Origin: Opitutia bacterium UBA7374
Lineage (GTDB): Bacteria > Verrucomicrobiota > Verrucomicrobiia > Opitutales > Coraliomargaritaceae
NCBI GenBank assembly: GCA_002469895.1
Contig: DKOA01000043.1
Span: 53,619-117,618 of the forward strand
Direction of reading: 5' to 3'
Length of the DNA: 64,000 nt
Part shown: positions 63,819 to 64,000 of the stretch, one piece after another
Layout: the number at the start of each line of letters is the position of its first letter
Position numbering within the stretch: position 1 is the first letter of the stretch
Notes under the pieces: model-generated
Seen by the model: the letters and a program-made list of their open reading frames with translations, nothing else
What the model was told of the DNA's origin: nothing
The model's database searches: none
Made by a program: the position numbers and the translations under genes

Positions 63819-64000
63819 ATGAGCCCAAAGAAAAAAACTGCTACAAAAAAGGCTACCCGCAAAACAGCGGTAAAAAAATCGGCTGCTCCGAAAAAAAAGG
63901 CCGCTAAAAAATCACCTGTCAAAAAGACGATCGCAAAAAAGACAGCGGTGAAAAAGAAACCAGTCAAAACAGTCGCTAAAAAGGCGGTCAAAAAGGCAGT
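63819..64000 (+). CDS. Lysine-rich N-terminus of a protein cut by the right edge
   Basis: From the ATG at 63819 the visible 60 codons read MSPKKKTATKKATRKTAVKK and continue almost wholly as Lys, Ala, Thr and Val, like histone-H1/AlgP-type basic tails. In some Verrucomicrobiota such a tail precedes a DksA/TraR-type zinc-finger regulator next to ileS; that identity cannot be tested here. The tail probably binds DNA or RNA. The frame is open to the window end. Confidence 0.6.
   Translation, partial: MSPKKKTATKKATRKTAVKKSAAPKKKAAKKSPVKKTIAKKTAVKKKPVKTVAKKAVKKA

Noticed and set aside
63819..64000. Low-complexity A-rich stretch as a possible simple repeat
   Set aside because: It is in frame as a Lys/Ala-rich protein tail with an ATG 11 bp after ileS, so coding explains it better.
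1..64000. CRISPR arrays, tRNA or rRNA genes, transposases
   Set aside because: No regularly spaced repeats, cloverleaf-like elements, ribosomal motifs or transposase motifs were recognised on reading either strand.

Overview
The window reads as chromosome of a heterotrophic member of the PVC group, most likely Verrucomicrobiota (Opitutales/Puniceicoccales-like). The inference rests on gene families: many Cys-type sulfatases with an anaerobic-type sulfatase maturase, a DUF1501 / DUF1549-DUF1553 / planctomycetal-cytochrome trio, Tat-exported Gfo/Idh/MocA and aldo/keto reductases, GH127 enzymes, and ileS followed by a lysine-rich reading frame. No database search was possible. I saw no rRNA, tRNA, CRISPR array, insertion sequence or phage gene.

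Region 1 (1-37.8 kb) is almost entirely minus-strand and looks like one long polysaccharide-utilisation locus. In transcription order it has an ABC ATPase, an AraC regulator, a solute-binding-protein/permease fusion, a second permease with a very large extracytoplasmic insertion, a VWA-like membrane protein and a leaderless sulfatase. These are followed by a secreted MGH1-like glycoside hydrolase with chitobiase-type and PA14 domains, GH127, a membrane c-type cytochrome protein, DUF1549/DUF1553, DUF1501, an SDR, an exported sulfatase, an aldo/keto reductase, a Tat oxidoreductase, a HEAT-repeat protein, a second MGH1-like hydrolase and a GH127-like enzyme. After a gap come a secreted duplicated-module protein with its own terminator and the 5' part of a third MGH1-like gene that runs off the left edge. 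A reasonable model is that secreted hydrolases and sulfatases trim a sulfated polysaccharide, the ABC system imports the products, and leaderless GH127, sulfatase and oxidoreductase enzymes finish them in the cytoplasm.

Region 2 (37.8-49.2 kb) starts with an AT-rich gap of about 850 bp. It then carries four more exported sulfatases (three iduronate-2-sulfatase-like), a PhoD-like phosphatase/sulfohydrolase and an agarase-like (GH50-type) lipoprotein, in mixed orientation.

Region 3 (49.2-54.2 kb) is a nickel-pincer cofactor locus with larE divergent from larC-larB. It is flanked by an EamA-type transporter and a tiny His-rich membrane protein resembling the first helix of HupE/UreJ nickel permeases. 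No larA is visible. A Tat-signal aldo/keto reductase follows.

Region 4 (54.2-64 kb) has a 660-bp gap with three inverted repeats, then the radical-SAM sulfatase maturase facing a seventh sulfatase (CSATR motif). Housekeeping genes follow: gpmI, a Na+/Ca2+-type exchanger, ileS with a half-lost C-terminal zinc site, and the start of a lysine-rich protein cut by the right edge.
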